Shown piece by piece: positions 18,279 to 27,487 of a stretch of 64,000 nucleotides of DNA. How positions within the stretch are numbered: position 1 is the first letter of the stretch; every line of letters begins with the position of its first letter. The stretch is from positions 309,924 through 373,923 of the forward strand of contig NZ_JAAGWD010000006.1 of NCBI RefSeq assembly GCF_010686685.1. The letters run 5' to 3'. The position numbers and the translations under genes were made by a program. The notes under the pieces were generated by a model, which was not told the DNA's origin, searched no databases, and worked only from the letters and a program-made list of their open reading frames with translations. The DNA is from Pontibacter burrus (GTDB lineage Bacteria; Bacteroidota; Bacteroidia; Cytophagales; Hymenobacteraceae).

Positions 18279-18935
18279 CTATTTATTTCCTTTTGCGTGA
18301 TCAGCCAGGAACTTCTGCAGACCGATGTCGGTAAGCGGATGGTTCAGCAGGCTAGTGATTACATTAAGCGGGCAGGTAACTACGTCGGCACCGATCTCAG
18401 CGCACTGCACCAGGTGCATTACGTGGCGAACCGAAGCAGCCAATACCTGCGTCTGGTAGCCATAGTTGCTGTAAATCTGCACGATCTGGTCGATCAGCTG
18501 CATACCATCTGTAGATACGTCATCTAAACGGCCCACAAACGGAGACACATAGGTAGCACCAGCTTTAGCAGCAAGTATCGCCTGACCAGCCGAGAATACC
18601 AGCGTACAGTTTGTTTTAATGCCTTTCTCGCTGAAATAACGGATCGCTTTAACGCCATCACGGATCATAGGCACTTTCACCACAATATTCGGGTGCAGCT
18701 CAGCTAAAAACTCACCTTCTTTAATGATGTTTTCATAATCTGTAGCGATTACTTCTGCACTGATGTCGCCATCTACAATTTCACAAATTTTCTTGTAGTG
18801 CGCCATCACGTTATCGTGACCGAAGATGCCTTCCTTCGCCATCAGCGATGGGTTGGTGGTAACGCCGTCTAACACGCCTAGGTCGTGCGCTTCCTGAATT
18901 TCCTGCAGGTTTGCAGTATCGATAAAGAATTTCAT
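18279..18935 (-). CDS. fsa: Transaldolase-like / fructose-6-phosphate aldolase
   Basis: The 218-residue protein belongs to the short transaldolase family: [29 protein letters not shown], and the Schiff-base lysine K87 in IVVKVPM. Short members are either transaldolase of the pentose phosphate pathway or fructose-6-phosphate aldolase, and sequence alone does not decide. Genomes of this phylum often annotate it as fructose-6-phosphate aldolase. It starts a minus-strand run with the 67-residue gene and ftsE. Confidence 0.9.
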   Translation of the reverse strand: MKFFIDTANLQEIQEAHDLGVLDGVTTNPSLMAKEGIFGHDNVMAHYKKICEIVDGDISAEVIATDYENIIKEGEFLAELHPNIVVKVPMIRDGVKAIRYFSEKGIKTNCTLVFSAGQAILAAKAGATYVSPFVGRLDDVSTDGMQLIDQIVQIYSNYGYQTQVLAASVRHVMHLVQCAEIGADVVTCPLNVITSLLNHPLTDIGLQKFLADHAKGNK

Positions 18936-19039
18936 ATGAGATGGGATGATTATAGTTACAAAGCTAAACTATAAATCCTGAAACCGGAAGAAAAGCGGCT
19001 ATTTTTAGGTATGGCAGCAGATGCCGTTGGGGTATGGGC

Positions 19040-19047
19040 AAAAAAAA
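19040..19047 (-). terminator. T run ending the SRP RNA
   Basis: Eight T on the minus strand directly follow the closing helix of the SRP RNA, so the RNA's own terminal stem plus this run should act as terminator. Confidence 0.7.
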
Positions 19048-19140
19048 GTGGCAAACCAACATCGCGCCGCTTCGACTACCTACCCTTGCTACCTTCCGGT
19101 CCTGGGGGATTTGGCAGGAGCTGGCCGTGCCGATTTGCCG
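19048..19140 (-). ncRNA. ffs: Small SRP RNA (4.5S-like)
   Basis: The minus strand carries the core of SRP helix 8: CAGGACCGGAAGGTAGCAAG, that is the CAGG/AGCA internal loop capped by a GGAA tetraloop. This matches the 4.5S RNA core that binds Ffh. The ends pair: GCAAATC near the 5' end with GGTTTGC near the 3' end. Length is about 93 nt without an Alu domain. A near-perfect promoter ends four bases before the proposed 5' base, and a run of eight T follows. The 19011-19211 open frame over it is chance. Confidence 0.92.
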
Positions 19141-19143
19141 TTA

Positions 19144-19174
19144 CAAAAGTACGGATATTCTCATTGAAAGCAAA
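19144..19174 (-). promoter_or_regulatory. Promoter of the SRP RNA
   Basis: On the minus strand TTTG (19171-19174) is followed after exactly 19 bases by TACTTTTG (19144-19151), a textbook Bacteroidota -33/-7 pair. The predicted first base is 19140. Confidence 0.85.
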
Positions 19175-19329
19175 TTATTGCGGTTTAAAAACGCATAAAT
19201 TTTACTCTTAAACTATAAGTTTCAAATTATCAGGTGCTTTTAAATTTAGATATCGATGATGTCTACAGTTGAATCCTATGTTTTTTAGAGTGTAGCGAGA
19301 AATCTATCTCAGCCTATAGTAGTACCTTT

Positions 19330-19960
19330 GTCATGTCGAGCGTTAGTCGAGACATCTTATATGACCTTATCAAACTATAGTTACTGAATTGACACGAGAA
19401 GTTTCTTTCATAGCTTCCTTTTATCCTGGGAGCTTTACCAGCCTAAAGTTTCAATCCAGCTTTGGTGCGCTCACGGCCGCGAGGCCTCGTCTTCGGGCAT
19501 CGCGCGGTGTATATTTCTTTTGCTCCTGCGTCGCAATGCCTGACGGCACCTGAAATCTACAAGGCGCTCAACCCAAAGACTGTGATCATTTCGATAGCTA
19601 TAGTTCATGCTTCTTGAGCAGTTATAGTTGCATCGCCTTTTCATGGTGGTAGTTCTGAGGGGCAGGCTGCGCCTACCTGCTCGTGGTCTGAACTATAGAT
19701 GTATAACTTAAACTATAGCAACAGCAGAATTCCCCTCTTGGGAGGGGTAGGTTAATTGCCAACTATAGAAGGACAGCTCAAACTATAGCAGTGACAGAAA
19801 CTGTCCCCTTGAGGACAAGTGAGAACGGGAGTTCGAAACTTGCGAGCGTAGCTCACAGGGGTGTTAACTATCGTATCGACTAAGGAACGACACAACTATA
19901 GCAACAGAACAAAACTCCCTCTCCTGTTCTTAAGAGAGGGCTGGGGTGAGGTAAATTCAA
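19330..19960 (+). repeat. Modular intergenic repeat, copy B
   Basis: No gene is supported between 19175 and 20068. The stretch repeats the blocks of copy A in the same order: TGTCATGTCGAGCG hairpin (from 19330), the GC-rich block 19460-19578, the TGCATCGCC block, a CCCCTCTTGGGAGGGG block and the GAAACTTGCGAGCGTAGCTC block. AACTATAG or CTATAGTT is found at or near 19373, 19600, 19691, 19709, 19760, 19778 and 19893, each between blocks. Middle parts of the GC-rich block differ from A and C. Confidence 0.85.
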
Positions 19961-20032
19961 ATCCCCCTCCCCCATTCATAATTTATAATTTATAATTCAT
20001 AACTCCCTCAAACCTCACTTATATTCAAAAGT

Positions 20033-20065
20033 ATTGGTAAATACTGTAAAAGCGCCTTACCTTTG
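20033..20065 (+). promoter_or_regulatory. guaA promoter, leaderless
   Basis: TACCTTTG at 20058-20065 is an exact -7 element, with ATTG at 20033-20036 about 21 bases upstream as a weak -33. With the -7 element at its normal distance, transcription would begin at about 20069, the A of the guaA ATG. The TTG read as a start at 20063 is part of this promoter. Confidence 0.65.
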
Positions 20066-20068
20066 CGC

Positions 20069-21598
20069 ATGCCAGAAAAAATTCTCATCCTCGACTTTGG
20101 CTCCCAATATACCCAGCTTATAGCAAGACGGGTTCGCGAGCTTAATGTATACTGTGAGATATACCCTTACAATAACGTTCCTGCCCTCACAGACGAAGTA
20201 AAAGGTGTTATATTATCAGGAAGCCCATGCTCCGTGCGGGACGCAGAACACCCAACTATAGACCTTGCTCAATACCTTGGTAAGTTGCCTGTACTTGGTG
20301 TATGCTATGGTGCACAGCTAATTGCCCACGAGAGCAACGGTGAAGTAACACCATCCACCATCCGCGAGTATGGCCGCGCCAGGTTATCGGAGCTGCATAC
20401 GGCTAACCGCCTCATGAAAGAGCTCACGCCGGGTTCAGTAGTCTGGATGTCGCATGGCGATACGATAAAAGAGGTTCCGGATAATTTTGAGATTCTTGCC
20501 AGTACCGATACGGTTCGTGTAGCTGCTTACAAGCTCCGCGACCAGGAAACATATGGCATTCAGTTTCACCCAGAAGTAACCCACTCCGACGAAGGCAAAA
20601 CCCTGCTCCGTAACTTTGTGGTACACATTTGCCGCTGCATGCAGGACTGGACTTCAGAACAATTTGTGGATGCTACTGTTGCTGAACTGAAACAACAACT
20701 GGGCAACGATAAAGTAGTACTAGGCTTATCTGGTGGTGTAGACTCCAGCGTGGCTGCCATGCTGATACATCATGCCATTGGCAAAAACCTGTACTGCATA
20801 TTTGTAGATAACGGCCTGCTTCGCAAAGATGAGTTCGCAAACGTACTGGACTCTTACAAGCACATGGGCCTGAACGTAAAGGGTGTAGATGCCAAATCGA
20901 AGTTCTACGATGCTTTAGCTGGCTTAACTGACCCTGAAGCAAAACGCAAAGCCATTGGCCGCGTGTTCATCGAGGTTTTTGACGAAGAAGCACATAAGAT
21001 TGAAGACGTGAAGTGGCTGGCGCAAGGCACCATTTACCCGGATGTGATTGAGTCATTGAGCGTAAAAGGCCCTTCAGCAACTATAAAATCGCACCACAAC
21101 GTAGGTGGTCTCCCCGACTTCATGAAACTGAAGGTGGTTGAGCCGCTTAAGACGTTATTTAAAGACGAAGTTCGCCTGGTAGGTAAAACCCTTCACATCG
21201 ACGATGCCATACTTGGACGTCATCCTTTCCCGGGTCCTGGCCTGGCTATTCGAATTTTAGGTGATATTACCCCGGAAAAGGTACAGATATTGCAGCAGGT
21301 GGATCATATCTTTATCAGCAACCTGAAAAAGTCTGGCTTGTATGACGAAGTATGGCAGGCCGGCGCTATCCTTACACCTGTACAATCGGTGGGTGTGATG
21401 GGCGATGAGCGTACCTATGAAAATGTAGTAGCACTGCGCGCAGTAACAAGTATCGATGGTATGACCGCCGACTGGAGCCGTTTACCGTATGAATTCCTGG
21501 CTGATGTTTCAAACGAGATCATCAACAAAGTAAAAGGCGTTAACCGCGTGGTATACGACATCAGCTCTAAGCCACCGGCAACTATAGAGTGGGAATAA
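20069..21598 (+). CDS. guaA: GMP synthase (glutamine-hydrolysing)
   Basis: A 509-residue enzyme that makes GMP from XMP, ATP and glutamine. The N-terminal class I glutaminase has its Cys at C79 (GVCYGAQL) and the His/Glu pair in FHPEVTH; the ATP-pyrophosphatase part has the PP-loop [11 protein letters not shown], and the dimerisation domain ends in the usual [10 protein letters not shown]. The ATG at 20069 is preferred over an in-frame TTG at 20063, which lies in the promoter. AACTATAG occurs twice in the gene, once in the penultimate codons. Confidence 0.97.
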   Translation: MPEKILILDFGSQYTQLIARRVRELNVYCEIYPYNNVPALTDEVKGVILSGSPCSVRDAEHPTIDLAQYLGKLPVLGVCYGAQLIAHESNGEVTPSTIREYGRARLSELHTANRLMKELTPGSVVWMSHGDTIKEVPDNFEILASTDTVRVAAYKLRDQETYGIQFHPEVTHSDEGKTLLRNFVVHICRCMQDWTSEQFVDATVAELKQQLGNDKVVLGLSGGVDSSVAAMLIHHAIGKNLYCIFVDNGLLRKDEFANVLDSYKHMGLNVKGVDAKSKFYDALAGLTDPEAKRKAIGRVFIEVFDEEAHKIEDVKWLAQGTIYPDVIESLSVKGPSATIKSHHNVGGLPDFMKLKVVEPLKTLFKDEVRLVGKTLHIDDAILGRHPFPGPGLAIRILGDITPEKVQILQQVDHIFISNLKKSGLYDEVWQAGAILTPVQSVGVMGDERTYENVVALRAVTSIDGMTADWSRLPYEFLADVSNEIINKVKGVNRVVYDISSKPPATIEWE

Positions 21599-21694
21599 CT
21601 ACTAATGAGTGAATTTTGAATGAGTGATTGGGTGAATAATATTCGGTATTAAAATTCACTCGGTCACTCATTCTCACATTCAAAACTGGAAAAT
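21599..21694. repeat. Self-complementary spacer after guaA
   Basis: GAGTGAATTTTGAATGAGTG near 21606-21626 and CACTCGGTCACTCATTCTCAC near 21657-21677 are partly complementary, so the spacer can fold. It is another of the simple-word spacers of this window. Confidence 0.5.
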
Positions 21695-23386
21695 ATGAGC
21701 AACTTCTGTAAGAGTGTAGTTTTAGTGTTAGGGCTTTCGTTGGCGTCTCCGGTACTTGCCCAGCAAAACCAGGATGTTACCTACAGCAACGGTAAAATTC
21801 TGTTGCAGCAACAACGCTATGAGCAGGCCATGTCGGAATTTCTTCCGCTTACTTCTGCCGGCAATCCTTACGCCCCCGAAGCCTCCTATTTTTATTCTGT
21901 TGCAGCTTTTAAGGCTCAAAAATACAAAGAAGCGCAGCAAATGCTGCAACAGTTGAAAGCACAGCACCCTGACTGGGCACAGATGCCGGATGCTACTTAC
22001 TTGCTGGCTAATGTCCTGTTTGAGTTGGGCAACTATAACGAAGCGCTTACGCAACTTCAGCAGTTAAACACTAGCCCGCTTGCCTCTGATGCTGCAGCAT
22101 TAGAGCAACACTACCTGCGTCTCTTAACCGATAAAGCTGCTTTTGAGAAATTAGTACAGCGTTACCCCAACGACAAGATACTGGCCCAGGTGTATGCAGA
22201 TAAACTGGTTAGTGGCTGGTACCGTCCGGAAGACAAAGCGACGCTGGAAAGACTGGTAGCTAAACATAACCTTGACAAGAACAGGTATTTAAATGCCGCC
22301 GCCCGTAATCAGCAAGGCGTAGATGTAGCCCTGCTCCTGCCCTTCCAGCTAAACCAGGCTCCAGGCCAGAACGCCCGCAAAAACCAGTTCATTAACGACC
22401 TGTATGCAGGCATACAATTAGCTCAGGACTCACTGGCTGCGCAGGGCCTTAAAGTTAACCTGTATACGTACGATGCCGGTACCGATACAACTATAGTTAA
22501 CCGTATACTGAACCTGCCCGAGCTAAAGCAAATGGACTTGGTTATTGGCCCGGTTTATAAGAGCTCGGCACGTGTAGCCAGCCGTTTTGCCCGCGAAACA
22601 GGTATTCCGGTTATTAATCCATTGTCTCAGGACCTTGATCTGGCAGAAGAAGGCAGCAATGTTTATCTTTTTGAGTCTTCAGTAGCTACACAGGCGCGCC
22701 AGGCTGCAACGTATGCCTATAACACTTTCTCCCCAAAAACTGCAGTCATCCTTTTCGAGAATACAAAAGAGGATACCACTTTTGCTTATTTCTACAAAGA
22801 GCAGTTTAAGAAGTTGGGTGGCAAAGTAAAGAACTATAAGAAAATAAATCCTGCACAGGCAGCTGCCACAGCTAAAACGTTCAACGACCTTAACTTAACT
22901 GATGTAGGCCACATGGCAGTTTTTTCTGATAAGATGACTGCAGCAGTAAATGCAACCAGTAAAATACAAGCGACATCAGCCTCGCTCCCACTGATGACTT
23001 ACTATAGTTGGCTTAACATAAACCAGATCTCTTTACGTCAGCTCGATAACCTGGAAGTATATTTTATCAGTCCGAAATTTATCGACCTTAGAACACCTGC
23101 CGTTAAAAGTTTCCGGCAGAAGTATATCAACCGCTACAATGTACCGCCTTCGGTGTATGCTTATGCCGGTTTCGAGATGCTGTACTTCTATGGCAGCCTG
23201 CTGCAGCAATATGGGTCTAACATTGCACAGGGCCTACAGGAAAATGGTGTTGGCAAAGGTGCGCTTTACCCTGCCGTAGGCTATACCAGCCGGGCCTCCC
23301 GCAATCACCTGCAGCCCGACAACCAGTTTGTACCGATCATTAAATTAGAGAACCTTCAACCTATAGTAGTAAACACGGTTTACTAA
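21695..23386 (+). CDS. LpoA-like periplasmic binding protein with TPR domain
   Basis: The 563-residue protein has a signal peptide (about residues 1-22, ending PVLAQ). Residues about 30-185 look like TPR helices (YSNGKILLQQQRYEQAMSEF, LANVLFELGNYNEALTQL). From about residue 205 a type I periplasmic-binding fold begins (VDVALLLPFQLN, GPVYKSSARVASRFA, YAYAGFEMLYFYGSLLQQ). This TPR plus binding-protein layout is that of LpoA, an activator of a class A penicillin-binding protein, and many Bacteroidota proteins of this type are labelled as amino-acid ABC binding proteins. A role in peptidoglycan growth is inferred. Confidence 0.75.
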   Translation: MSNFCKSVVLVLGLSLASPVLAQQNQDVTYSNGKILLQQQRYEQAMSEFLPLTSAGNPYAPEASYFYSVAAFKAQKYKEAQQMLQQLKAQHPDWAQMPDATYLLANVLFELGNYNEALTQLQQLNTSPLASDAAALEQHYLRLLTDKAAFEKLVQRYPNDKILAQVYADKLVSGWYRPEDKATLERLVAKHNLDKNRYLNAAARNQQGVDVALLLPFQLNQAPGQNARKNQFINDLYAGIQLAQDSLAAQGLKVNLYTYDAGTDTTIVNRILNLPELKQMDLVIGPVYKSSARVASRFARETGIPVINPLSQDLDLAEEGSNVYLFESSVATQARQAATYAYNTFSPKTAVILFENTKEDTTFAYFYKEQFKKLGGKVKNYKKINPAQAAATAKTFNDLNLTDVGHMAVFSDKMTAAVNATSKIQATSASLPLMTYYSWLNINQISLRQLDNLEVYFISPKFIDLRTPAVKSFRQKYINRYNVPPSVYAYAGFEMLYFYGSLLQQYGSNIAQGLQENGVGKGALYPAVGYTSRASRNHLQPDNQFVPIIKLENLQPIVVNTVY

Positions 23387-23410
23387 TTATACTTAAAAAA
23401 TAATTACCCG

Positions 23411-24706
23411 ATGAAAACTGCACCAATCAGTGAAGAACTGTTTCAGCGCGCCCAGAATTTTATTCCTGGCGGCGTTAACTCTCCAGTTAGAGCTTTCAGA
23501 GCCGTAGGTGGAAACCCACGTTTTATAAAGTCTGCCAAAGGCGCTTATTTATATGATGAAGATGGTAACCGTTACATGGAGTTTATTAATTCCTGGGGAC
23601 CAATGATCCTGGGCCATGCTTCCGAAATTGTACAGGAAGCAGTACAGCAGGCTATCCCAAATTCCCTTTCCTTCGGTGCTCCTACCCGCAAGGAAGTAGA
23701 AATTGCAGAGCTCATTATCAGCATGGTGCCAAGCATCGAGAAAGTGCGCATGGTGAACTCCGGTACTGAAGCTACTATGTCTGCTATACGGGTGGCGCGT
23801 GGCTATACCGGCCGCGATAAGATGATCAAATTTGAGGGCTGCTACCATGGCCACGGCGATTCTTTTTTGATTGCGGCAGGCAGTGGCGCCATAACGCTAG
23901 GTGTACCTGATAGCCCGGGCGTAACCAAAGGCACAGCAAACGATACGCTGACAGCTCCTTTTAACAACCTGCAGGCCGTGCAGGAGCTGGTAGATGCTAA
24001 CAAAAACAACGTGGCAGCCATTATTCTGGAGCCCGTTGCCGGTAACATGGGCCTTGTGCAGCCAACACAGGAATTCCTGCAAGGCTTGCGTGATCTTTGC
24101 ACCAAAGAAGGCATTGTACTGATCTTCGACGAAGTAATGACTGGTTTCAGACTTGCACAGGGCGGTGCACAGGAGCTGTTTGGTATTACGCCGGATATGA
24201 CCACACTCGGAAAAATTATTGGTGGTGGTATGCCGGTAGGTGCTTATGGTGGCAAGAAAGAGATCATGGACTTTGTTGCTCCGGCCGGCCCGGTTTACCA
24301 GGCAGGTACTTTATCAGGTAACCCAATTGCCATGGCTGCCGGTATGGCCATGCTACAGCACCTGAAAAACAACCCGCAGGTATATACCCAATTGGCGGAA
24401 ACTACAGGCCGCATGGTTGCCGGAATGAAACAGAACATGGAAAAGCTGGGGCTGAACTATACGGTAAACCAGTTAGGCTCTATGTTTACAATCTTCTTTA
24501 CAAACAACCCCGTAACTGATTTTGATAGCGCCAAAACTTCTGACACAGCCCTATTCGGACGTTACTTTAACGAAATGCTGCAGCGTGGCATTTACCTGGC
24601 GCCATCACAGTACGAAGCTATGTTTGTTTCTACGGCCATTACCCCAGAAATGGTAGATGAATTTGTGCAGGCCAACTACGAAGCATTAAAGGCTATACAC
24701 GCATAA
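23411..24706 (+). CDS. hemL: Glutamate-1-semialdehyde 2,1-aminomutase
   Basis: PLP enzyme of 431 residues that makes 5-aminolevulinate in the C5 heme pathway. The start region FIPGGVNSPVRAFRAVGG and GCYHGHGDSFLIAAGSG are typical of the family, and the Schiff-base lysine is K268 in TLGKIIGGGMPVGAYGG. It follows the LpoA-like gene by 24 bases and is closed by a hairpin terminator. Confidence 0.97.
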   Translation: MKTAPISEELFQRAQNFIPGGVNSPVRAFRAVGGNPRFIKSAKGAYLYDEDGNRYMEFINSWGPMILGHASEIVQEAVQQAIPNSLSFGAPTRKEVEIAELIISMVPSIEKVRMVNSGTEATMSAIRVARGYTGRDKMIKFEGCYHGHGDSFLIAAGSGAITLGVPDSPGVTKGTANDTLTAPFNNLQAVQELVDANKNNVAAIILEPVAGNMGLVQPTQEFLQGLRDLCTKEGIVLIFDEVMTGFRLAQGGAQELFGITPDMTTLGKIIGGGMPVGAYGGKKEIMDFVAPAGPVYQAGTLSGNPIAMAAGMAMLQHLKNNPQVYTQLAETTGRMVAGMKQNMEKLGLNYTVNQLGSMFTIFFTNNPVTDFDSAKTSDTALFGRYFNEMLQRGIYLAPSQYEAMFVSTAITPEMVDEFVQANYEALKAIHA

Positions 24707-24732
24707 TAGAAGCGTCTTTTAACTATAAAATA

Positions 24733-24769
24733 GCGGCAGCACCACAAAATTGGGCTGCCGTTCTTTTTA
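24733..24769 (+). terminator. Terminator of hemL
   Basis: CGGCAGC (24734-24740) pairs with GCTGCCG (24754-24760), followed by TTCTTTTTAT. Confidence 0.8.
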
Positions 24770-24831
24770 TACTTGGTGTGTATGCGCTTTATTCATTACT
24801 TTTACAATCAATTTTTTAGCCTGCACTTTCC

Positions 24832-25368
24832 ATGATCCTAACAGATAAGCAAATTCTAGAAGAGATAGAAAAAGGAACTATCCTGATAGAACCATTCAGA
24901 CGCTCAAGCCTCGGTACAAACTCTTACGATGTGCATCTTGGCCGTTACCTGGCCAATTACCGCGACGAAATACTGGATGCACGCCAGCACAATGAAATCG
25001 ATGTTTTTGAGATACCGGAAGAAGGGATTGTGCTGCAACCAGGCACTTTATATTTAGGTGTTACTTTGGAGTATACCGAAACACATGCGCACGTTCCGTT
25101 CCTGGAGGGTAAGTCGAGTGTGGGCCGTTTGGGTATAGACATACATGCTACCGCAGGCAAAGGCGATGTTGGCTTCTGCAATACCTGGACCCTGGAAATC
25201 TCGGTTACACAGCCAGTGCGTGTTTACTATGGCATGCCAATTGGCCAGCTTATTTATTTTGAAGTGAAAGGCGGCATCGAAAACTATTATAACCTGAAAG
25301 AAAACGCGAAATATAATAACCGTACCATTACTCCTGTCGAATCGATGATGTGGCGTAATAACTGGTAA
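24832..25368 (+). CDS. dcd: dCTP deaminase
   Basis: A 178-residue enzyme of pyrimidine deoxynucleotide supply, turning dCTP to dUTP. Family marks include EPFRRSSLGTNSYDVHLG, the active-site line EGKSSVGRLGIDIHATAGKG (Ser, Arg) and the C-terminal YNNRTITPVESMMWRNNW. It stands alone between two terminators. Confidence 0.95.
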   Translation: MILTDKQILEEIEKGTILIEPFRRSSLGTNSYDVHLGRYLANYRDEILDARQHNEIDVFEIPEEGIVLQPGTLYLGVTLEYTETHAHVPFLEGKSSVGRLGIDIHATAGKGDVGFCNTWTLEISVTQPVRVYYGMPIGQLIYFEVKGGIENYYNLKENAKYNNRTITPVESMMWRNNW

Positions 25369-25391
25369 CTTTTTTCGTTAAAACTGCATAT

Positions 25392-25425
25392 AAAGGGCTA
25401 TTCTGTTACAGGGATAGCCTTTTTG
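25392..25425 (+). terminator. Terminator of dcd
   Basis: GGCTAT (25396-25401) pairs with ATAGCC (25414-25419), followed by five T. Confidence 0.75.
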
Positions 25426-25532
25426 GCATAATTCCTGCACTATACAGATCATAAGAAATCATCTGGTATCAGGGAATTATTTTCATCACCGGTTGGTTGT
25501 AGAAAAGTAAAACAGGAAAAAGGAAAACAACT

Positions 25533-25967
25533 ATGAAAAGCTTATTGGTAACATTGTGCGCTTGCTTAGGTCTCATCTTCACAGCTGCAGCCGACGGAAA
25601 CGAGAAATCTATAACTGTAGAAAACAGAGCCAACAACCTTTCAGATCAAATGATTCGCGAGTTACGCCTGAACAATTATCAGTCTAATAAAGTGCGTGAG
25701 ATAAATCTGGACGTAGTTGCAAAAATGATGGCTGTAGAAACTCAGTATGCAGGTAACCAGGAGCTGATTGATCAGAAATGCAAAGCTATCTGCGCTGAGC
25801 GTGATGTAAAACTGGAGAATGTTCTGAGCACTGTGCAGTACAACGACTACTTCGGAGACCGCAAATACTATAGCAATTATGATAAGGAGTTTGTGGCAAA
25901 AGGCGGACAGCCAGCTGACAACTCAATCGCCAGTGCAACAACCGGCGAAACTACTGCAGTAAACTAA
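25533..25967 (+). CDS. Small secreted protein of unknown function
   Basis: The 144-residue protein has a signal peptide (MKSLLVTLCACLGLIFTAAA). The mature part is helical, with IRELRLNNYQSNKVREINLD and an NDYFGDRKYYSNYDKEF end, then a low-complexity tail. The shape, with L-x2-x-Q-x2-K-V, recalls Spy/CpxP-like periplasmic proteins that sense or hold misfolded protein, but this is a loose likeness. A bidirectional terminator follows. Confidence 0.7.
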   Translation: MKSLLVTLCACLGLIFTAAADGNEKSITVENRANNLSDQMIRELRLNNYQSNKVREINLDVVAKMMAVETQYAGNQELIDQKCKAICAERDVKLENVLSTVQYNDYFGDRKYYSNYDKEFVAKGGQPADNSIASATTGETTAVN

Positions 25968-25988
25968 TCTATACCAGTCTATAAAATC

Positions 25989-26020
25989 AAAAAAGGCCGC
26001 TATTTCTAGCGGCCTTTTTG
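25989..26020. terminator. Bidirectional terminator
   Basis: AAAAAGGCCGCT and AGCGGCCTTTTT form a perfect 12-base stem with a six-base loop (25990-26019). It serves the small secreted gene on the plus strand and gldC on the minus strand, which ends at 26039. Confidence 0.9.
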
Positions 26021-26038
26021 ATTTTATAGTTCGGCAGA

Positions 26039-26383
26039 CTACTGCTGGATATTCTTCTGACGCTCTGCTTCTACGTGGTTCATTAGTTCCTCGCAAAGCG
26101 CGCGCATTTTCTGAGCCATTACGTTATCACTGGTAGCCGTAGCAATGCTTTGGGCCATAGCGCCAATCGTATCAATGTAAAAATATTTCATTTCATCTAC
26201 AGGCATATCTTTCGTCCACAGGTCAATTTTCATAGTGCCTGCTTCGTCGCGGTCCCATAACGAAATGTTGATTGCCTTTGCAAAATGGATCTTTTCGCCT
26301 GCATCAGTTGCACGCCAGCTAATGGCTTCAGGTATCTTCTGGTCGTCTAAAGCAATGCTAAAATATATTTCTGACTTCTTCAT
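26039..26383 (-). CDS. gldC: Gliding motility protein GldC
   Basis: A 114-residue cytoplasmic protein (MKKSEIYFSIALDDQKIPEAISWRATD) that matches GldC over its full length, with LWTKDMPVDEMKYFYIDTIGAMAQ as second landmark. GldC was found as a gliding gene in Flavobacterium johnsoniae, but its biochemical role is unknown and it is kept in many non-gliding Bacteroidota. A -7 element lies about 65 bases upstream. Confidence 0.88.
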   Translation of the reverse strand: MKKSEIYFSIALDDQKIPEAISWRATDAGEKIHFAKAINISLWDRDEAGTMKIDLWTKDMPVDEMKYFYIDTIGAMAQSIATATSDNVMAQKMRALCEELMNHVEAERQKNIQQ

Positions 26384-26448
26384 TTCTTTAAAATTTAAAC
26401 TTTATAGTATCTGCCTCTCGTAATATGCCTGAATGCATATATTTTCTA

Positions 26449-26456
26449 CAAAGTTA
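26449..26456 (-). promoter_or_regulatory. -7 element for gldC
   Basis: The minus strand reads TAACTTTG, an exact TAnnTTTG, giving a start near 26445 and a leader of about 62 bases. A matching -33 was not found. Confidence 0.4.
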
Positions 26457-26460
26457 AGCG

Positions 26461-27486
26461 ATGCGCCACGGAATAAAAATTCTCTTTACGCTTTTTACCC
26501 TTCTTACCCTTGCAGGCTGTGCCCGTATACTCCCGACCAAGGAAAAAACCTATACAGTAGGCTTTTATAACCTCGAAAAACTATACGATGCACAGGACAA
26601 CCCCTATAACAGCGCTTATAATCCGGATGGAGAACTGCAGTGGAACAGCATCCGGTACGAGCATAAACTTAAGAACCTGAGTCAAGCTATAGCTACAATA
26701 GGCGGGAAAGACGGGCCGGCTATTCTCGGAGTAACCGAGGTGGAAAATGCCCAGGTACTGCAGTCTCTTCTGAATCAACCACTACTCCGGAAAAAGAAAT
26801 ATCGGTTTATTCATTTTGAGTCGGATGACAGACTGGGGCTGGAAGTAGCTTTGATCTATAACCCTAAAAACTTTAAGCCACTAGCTCAGAAAGCTGTAAA
26901 AATTGATTTCCCGCAGCGGAATTTCAAAGGCAAGGATATATTGCAGGTTAAAGGAGAACTGGAAGGGCAACAAGTAACCCTGTACATAAACCACTGGCCT
27001 GCAAACTATGGCAATGCAGCGCAGGGCACACGCAATCGTCGTGCAGCGGCTAGCACACTCCGACGGCTTATAGATGCGGACCTGAAACAGAATCAGGACG
27101 CTAACATTTTGGTAATTGGTGATTTTGACGAAGAACCTAACTCGCCGGTATTGCAACAGGTGCTACAGGCTAACGGAAGACCAAATCCAAACTATAAAAC
27201 TGAGCTGTTCAATACGTTTTATATAAACTATGTGCAGGGGCTAGGCAGTTACCATAGGCGCGGCAATTTTATGATGCTGGACCAGGTCCTTGTATCCAAA
27301 GCCTTGCTGGACCAACAGGGACTTGAATATGTACATGGCTCCGCTCAGATATACGCCCCGGAGTTTCTTAAATACACGTTTGGCAAGTATAAAAACACAC
27401 CCCGGACTACCTACAACGGCACTACTTATATAGGTGGTTACTCCGATCACTTCCCGGTTTACATAAAACTTAAGAAAGTGCGCTGA
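26461..27486 (+). CDS. Endonuclease/exonuclease/phosphatase-family lipoprotein
   Basis: The 341-residue protein has a lipoprotein signal (LTLAGC, Cys 20). The catalytic fold shows FYNLEKLYD, GVTEVENAQVL with the metal-binding Glu, NHWPANYG with the His, a GDFDEEPNSPVL motif and the final YSDHFPVYIKL with Asp-His. All catalytic positions of the DNase I-like superfamily are present. Being envelope-anchored, it may degrade extracellular DNA or a phospholipid; the substrate is unknown. Confidence 0.85.
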   Translation: MRHGIKILFTLFTLLTLAGCARILPTKEKTYTVGFYNLEKLYDAQDNPYNSAYNPDGELQWNSIRYEHKLKNLSQAIATIGGKDGPAILGVTEVENAQVLQSLLNQPLLRKKKYRFIHFESDDRLGLEVALIYNPKNFKPLAQKAVKIDFPQRNFKGKDILQVKGELEGQQVTLYINHWPANYGNAAQGTRNRRAAASTLRRLIDADLKQNQDANILVIGDFDEEPNSPVLQQVLQANGRPNPNYKTELFNTFYINYVQGLGSYHRRGNFMMLDQVLVSKALLDQQGLEYVHGSAQIYAPEFLKYTFGKYKNTPRTTYNGTTYIGGYSDHFPVYIKLKKVR

Positions 27487-27487
27487 C

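Noticed and set aside
19011..19211. 66-residue plus-strand frame
   Set aside because: It lies over the SRP RNA on the other strand and has no protein features.
20200..26400. Riboswitch upstream of guaA, hemL or nupC
   Set aside because: The leaders are too short or absent, and no known riboswitch core was recognised.
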